A stretch of 9,775 nucleotides of DNA from positions 1 through 9,775 of the forward strand of contig JAHEAM010000117.1 of NCBI GenBank assembly GCA_024642765.1. The letters are read 5' to 3'. Shown one piece after another: positions 6,317 to 9,775 of the stretch (position 1 is the first letter of the stretch; every line of letters starts with the position of its first letter). A program made the position numbers and the translations under genes. The stretch is from Planctomycetaceae bacterium (GTDB lineage: Bacteria > Planctomycetota > Planctomycetia > Pirellulales > Pirellulaceae). Under the pieces are notes generated by a model that worked only from the letters and a program-made list of their open reading frames with translations, did no database searches and was not told the DNA's origin.

Positions 6317-9241
6317 TCAACTACCCGCAACATCTTCAATTCGATTATCGAAAACAACTTCTCGAATTTCACCAGGTTCAAAATCCCAAAACGTTAGGCC
6401 ATCCAAAGGATCTTGACCGGACGGGATGAAATAGCTCGCCGAATAACCAACGACATAACAAATCAAGATACTAATGGCTCCGTAAAGGTACTTATGCACA
6501 CGCCATAACTCGAGCCCAAACGTATCTCGAATCGATTCCCGCAAGAACGCCCCCATCACCCAATCGCTTTTATTTGCAATCACAATGATCAGCATCACAC
6601 TAAATGCCACAAACGCTCCGACCAAAACGCCTCCCGTATTCGCTCGACGCGTGGTGGCACCCAACACAAACAAACCCGCCAACATCCCAAGAAAAATACC
6701 TAGCAAGCTGACAAACTCGTCAAACAAACTATTGATCGCTGGATCAACAAAAAAGTATCCCAGCAAGATTCCGAGACATCCGCAGACAATGGTCGCAACT
6801 CTGGCCGCCCATAGATAAGCTCGATCGGTGCGTAACAAATAAAACGGTTTCATGAAGTCAGTGACAATTGTCGTCGCTACTGAATTCATGCTGGTTGAAA
6901 CCGTCGATTGAGCCGCCGCAAAAATACCTGTCACAACAAGGCCTGCGACCCCGATCGGCAATTGCCGACTGACGAATAGTGGTAAAATACCATCCGTAGC
7001 AATCGTTGGTTCCAAGTGTTCTGGATGAGATCGGTAAAACATCCAAAACGCGGTCCCCATTCCAAAGAACAAAATGGCCGTTGGAATCGCCATCAACCCA
7101 TTCAACCAAATGGATCGTGCCGCCATTTTTTGGTCGGGCGTCGTCATGTAGCGTTGAATGACCGCTTGATCGGAGGTGTAACTCGAAAGGTTTTGGCCGA
7201 ACGCACCGAGCACGACCACCCAAATCGCCATCGTCATAAATGAATCAAGTCTAAAATTCCAATCGACCGTGCGAAGTTTATCGTATTGCATTGCGGTATC
7301 GAAGCTACCTACATCCGCTCCATACCAGGCAACACCCAAACAAACTAATGCGCCACCTATCAACACAAACGTTTGCACCGTATCTGTCCAAATCACAGCT
7401 TCGATTCCACCCAAAGTGCAATAAACAATTGCCAACAATCCCATCACCAAAACGCACTTTTCTGGACTCAGCGGAGTGATGGCAGCCAGTGCCATTCCAG
7501 CCAATGCCAATACGACACCCATCCGAAAAACATGAAACAGCGCGAAGCTACCGGAACCAATCATTCGGACGGCACGGCTATAACGCATCTCCAAATATTC
7601 GTACGCACTAGTCGCATCTATCAATCGAAAAAATGGCATGGCCGCATAGATCGCAACCGGTGCCATGAGTAACACAAACACGCTGCCCACCGCATAGACC
7701 CAGTCCTGAGCAAAGGCCTTGGCGGGTATGGCCATAAACGTGATGGAGCTTAACATCGTTGCAAAAATAGAACATCCGGCAGCCCACCAGGGAATCTTCT
7801 TTCCCGCCCGGAAATAATCCTCCGTGCTTTTGTTGCGTCGAGTGAAATAGACTCCCATCAATAGAATCGCCGCTAAATAAATAACCACCACAGCGAAGTT
7901 CACAACACCAAAATCCGAACGACGCTCTGGAACCGTAATCCGCCAAGCATTTTTCGCGCGAACGCGAGGACGCAGTTCGCCGCTAATCAAGAGTGTCTCG
8001 TTGTGCCAAACGATGGTGGAAGTCGACACTTGATTGATGGGCGTCTCACCAAAGGGAACCCAAGTGTCGGTAAGCGTGTGATACAAATACGCGAGTCGCG
8101 GATACCCCGGATGTTCAAAACTTCTGGAAGGAATTTTGGAATCAAGCTGCTTGATGATTTGCTCGCCTGTGTCGTAATTGGGAACCAGAATATGCGATGG
8201 TCCCAACGGAGACGCAGAACCCGCTGCCATCGAAACGGGTGCATCTTTCAAACGTTTCCAGGGGCTAAGTTTAGGATCAACTTGACTCGAATTCTTCTGT
8301 CGCTCAAATTTGTCGGGATCAAAAACCCAACAATCATTGCCGAACTTGAGATTATAAAGGTCGGTCGGATCTGTGCCTTCAAGGACTCGACGTCCACCGA
8401 ATACATAAAGGCAATCTTTGAAACCATTGTGCTGCGTTGTTACTAGCGGAAACATCCTGGTGGGGCCTTCTTCAGGCCAACTCAAAACTTCCTCCCATTG
8501 CGCTTCGGACGTCCCGATCAAATTGACATTGAGTCGCCAAACATATCGACTTGACGCGCGAACGCCTTGTTTATCCACAACATCACCGGCAACGACATAG
8601 ACGTAATCACCAACGATACTTGCGCCATTCGACGTGCTGGGCATCGGAAGATTGGGAACCGTATCGTCGTCGAACTCAATCAAAAAGACATCATTTCTCT
8701 TGCGATACCGAAGTAAAAACGTCTTTGCGGTTGGTCCCGATTCGTTTTCGCCGCCGAGACAAAGAAGACCATGACGAGTCGAAACGGCTGAACCATAGGC
8801 AATCCCAAACGGCAATTCCGAAAGGCCTTCGGGACTGAGCCAAGTGTAAGTCGCCGACTCGTCTTGCGGACTGTTGCTCTCAATTGGGTTTGATTCACGA
8901 CGAAGAACCCAGATGCGATTTCGATATTCTTTGGGAATGTTCCAAAGGCTTGGATCGTTAGGCGTCGAAAAATTGGCCCCACCCGCCACGATGACATGAT
9001 CGTTCTCCACTCCAATAAACGCGCCCGCAACGCCAAATTCGTCGGGCAAATCCGGTAGGCTTGCGTAGGCCAATCGTTGTTCCTGGAGGCCGTTTGTTTG
9101 GATGACCTCGACTTGCTCGCCGGGTATCTGATCCGCCAGAGTTTGAATCGCGCACGCAGTTTTTCCGTCTCGCGCGGACAAAAACACTACGAACAGTATG
9201 GAAAAGAGCCAATAGGATTGTTTCGTCCAAGAAAAAAACAT
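6317..9241 (-). CDS. Kelch mutarotase (NanM-like) fused to SiaT-like sodium/solute symporter
   Basis: A 974-residue, two-part inner-membrane protein. Residues 1 to about 32 form a signal peptide (hydrophobic 9-22). About 55-437 is a kelch-type propeller of the cyclically permuted mutarotase kind, related to sialic acid mutarotase NanM: VAGAFIGVENDHVIVAGGANF (71-91), then GLLCLGG (158-164), YVYVVAGD (213-220) and LYVFGG (278-283) mark successive blades. About 444-938 is a full SSS-family symporter. Against Proteus SiaT as I remember it, matches include DYFRAG (475-480), ATMLSSITFM (494-503), SAYEYLE (545-551), GGIEAVIWTD (611-620) and IFAAAQSTVSTSMNS (773-787). R573 aligns with the carboxylate-binding Arg, D620 and 779-783 with the sodium ligands. 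Cleavage of the signal peptide leaves the propeller in the periplasm and matches the outside N-terminus of SSS transporters. Likely role: interconvert anomers of sialic acid or a related sugar and import the product with Na+. Substrate is inferred; Bacteria also use SSS carriers for other solutes. Confidence 0.92.
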   Translation of the reverse strand: MFFSWTKQSYWLFSILFVVFLSARDGKTACAIQTLADQIPGEQVEVIQTNGLQEQRLAYASLPDLPDEFGVAGAFIGVENDHVIVAGGANFSTPNDPSLWNIPKEYRNRIWVLRRESNPIESNSPQDESATYTWLSPEGLSELPFGIAYGSAVSTRHGLLCLGGENESGPTAKTFLLRYRKRNDVFLIEFDDDTVPNLPMPSTSNGASIVGDYVYVVAGDVVDKQGVRASSRYVWRLNVNLIGTSEAQWEEVLSWPEEGPTRMFPLVTTQHNGFKDCLYVFGGRRVLEGTDPTDLYNLKFGNDCWVFDPDKFERQKNSSQVDPKLSPWKRLKDAPVSMAAGSASPLGPSHILVPNYDTGEQIIKQLDSKIPSRSFEHPGYPRLAYLYHTLTDTWVPFGETPINQVSTSTIVWHNETLLISGELRPRVRAKNAWRITVPERRSDFGVVNFAVVVIYLAAILLMGVYFTRRNKSTEDYFRAGKKIPWWAAGCSIFATMLSSITFMAIPAKAFAQDWVYAVGSVFVLLMAPVAIYAAMPFFRLIDATSAYEYLEMRYSRAVRMIGSGSFALFHVFRMGVVLALAGMALAAITPLSPEKCVLVMGLLAIVYCTLGGIEAVIWTDTVQTFVLIGGALVCLGVAWYGADVGSFDTAMQYDKLRTVDWNFRLDSFMTMAIWVVVLGAFGQNLSSYTSDQAVIQRYMTTPDQKMAARSIWLNGLMAIPTAILFFGMGTAFWMFYRSHPEHLEPTIATDGILPLFVSRQLPIGVAGLVVTGIFAAAQSTVSTSMNSVATTIVTDFMKPFYLLRTDRAYLWAARVATIVCGCLGILLGYFFVDPAINSLFDEFVSLLGIFLGMLAGLFVLGATTRRANTGGVLVGAFVAFSVMLIIVIANKSDWVMGAFLRESIRDTFGLELWRVHKYLYGAISILICYVVGYSASYFIPSGQDPLDGLTFWDFEPGEIREVVFDNRIEDVAGS

Positions 9242-9625
9242 GTTTTCACACAGTTAAATATTTTGAGTAAAAAACCAGTACCGGCAGGAGCAAGGGCCAT
9301 TTGGGATCGGGAACCTTGGAATTGGAATTCTCAATTTTCGAATGACGGCCTAATTCTGTCGACCCAAATTTGTGTGAATCCAGCAATTATTTGAGATTTG
9401 AAAGGCATTTTTCTTGCCTGGACACAATTTCTGTCGCTTTTTTGCAACTGTTGGTTTGCGGAATTCCAGCCGAATGGCTCATGGCAGAAAAACGCTGTTG
9501 TAATTCTGGCGCAAAGCAGAGATCAGCAACCGGCTTTTTATTATTGTGAATTTCGCGAATGGAACCAGGCGGCGAATTTGAAGCAATCAGAAAACGAAAA
9601 TGGGCCCCCTATACCGTTGCATTTC
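9242..9625 (-). promoter_or_regulatory. Non-coding leader upstream of the kelch-symporter gene
   Basis: About 385 AT-leaning bases with no believable gene. They lie between the terminator of the next minus-strand gene and the ATG at 9241, so the promoter of the fusion gene must be here. No confident -35/-10 pair or operator is visible. An imperfect palindrome, AATTGGAATTCTCAATT (about 9321-9337), and a weak AGGCA/TGCCT hairpin (about 9402-9418) are the only structures noted. No Shine-Dalgarno sequence precedes the ATG. Confidence 0.4.
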
Positions 9626-9656
9626 AAAAAAAAACTCCCTGAAGATTTCAGGAAGT
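9626..9656 (-). terminator. Rho-independent terminator
   Basis: Read on the minus strand, ten paired bases (9656-9647 with 9643-9634, one G-U) close a three-base loop and are followed by an uninterrupted run of nine T's, the first being the last paired base. On the plus strand the same position is a C-A mismatch and only four T's follow, so the orientation is clearly minus. It starts 34 bases after the stop codon of the partial gene at the right edge and isolates that gene from the kelch-symporter gene downstream. Confidence 0.88.
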
Positions 9657-9690
9657 TTTGAAGATTGTTTCTTAACTAAGCTCAGCGATC

Positions 9691-9774
9691 TTATTGGTCA
9701 CCATTTGGCACCGGTGTTTGACCGCCATTTGGGACATTTGGAATCGGATCTACCGAAACAACGATCGAACCATC
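9691..9774 (-). CDS. C-terminal end of an unidentified gene, partial
   Basis: The last 27 codons of a minus-strand gene that enters from the right edge, ending in TAA at 9693-9691. The readable tail is DGSIVVSVDPIPNV followed by a Pro/Asn/Gly/Gln-rich stretch (PNGGQTPVPNGDQ), the kind of flexible, polar tail common on exported or surface proteins. The other two minus frames give no comparable ending, and the strong terminator just downstream supports a real gene end here. Too little is present to name a family. Confidence 0.6.
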   Translation of the reverse strand, partial: DGSIVVSVDPIPNVPNGGQTPVPNGDQ

Positions 9775-9775
9775 T

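Noticed and set aside
9077..9394. 105-codon plus-strand open frame over the start of the fusion gene
   Set aside because: Mostly antisense to the well supported kelch-symporter gene and without recognisable protein features.
9398..9661. 87-codon plus-strand open frame with a hydrophobic N-terminus
   Set aside because: It starts at TTG with no ribosome site, has a low-quality polar remainder and ends inside the minus-strand terminator hairpin, so its last residues are encoded by the terminator.

Overview
The window looks like chromosomal DNA from a planctomycete, most likely near Pirellulaceae. The grounds are indirect: mid-range GC, few clear Shine-Dalgarno sites, TTG and GTG starts, a large secreted protein of no recognised family, and a kelch mutarotase fused to a sodium/solute symporter. 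No rRNA, tRNA, CRISPR array, insertion sequence or phage gene was seen, and the lineage call is an inference.

Left part (3-2912, + strand): thymidylate synthase (thyA), dihydrofolate reductase (folA) and an NADP-type aldehyde dehydrogenase of the alpha-ketoglutarate semialdehyde dehydrogenase type lie 12 and 9 bases apart and probably form one transcript. ThyA produces dihydrofolate and FolA reduces it back to tetrahydrofolate, so the first two form a functional couple. The dehydrogenase seems to be a metabolically separate passenger.

Middle (2913-4256): a short non-coding stretch holds a 64-base inverted repeat resembling a REPIN-type element and a small direct repeat. A solitary yidD on the minus strand follows, diverging from a six-helix membrane protein (DUF998-like) on the plus strand.

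Right part (4276-9241, minus strand): the most distinctive locus. A 974-residue protein carries a signal peptide, a periplasmic NanM-like (cyclically permuted) kelch mutarotase and a complete SiaT-like sodium/sialic-acid-type symporter in one chain. It is followed 25-97 bases later, depending on start choice, by a secreted protein of about 647 residues that I do not recognise. The fusion would let an anomer-converting enzyme feed a sugar-acid transporter directly. The sodium sites look intact, but two substrate-contact positions differ from Proteus SiaT, so the true substrate is open.

Right edge (9242-9775): a 449-base gap upstream of the fusion gene contains a clear rho-independent terminator for another minus-strand gene, of which only the last 27 codons are in the window.
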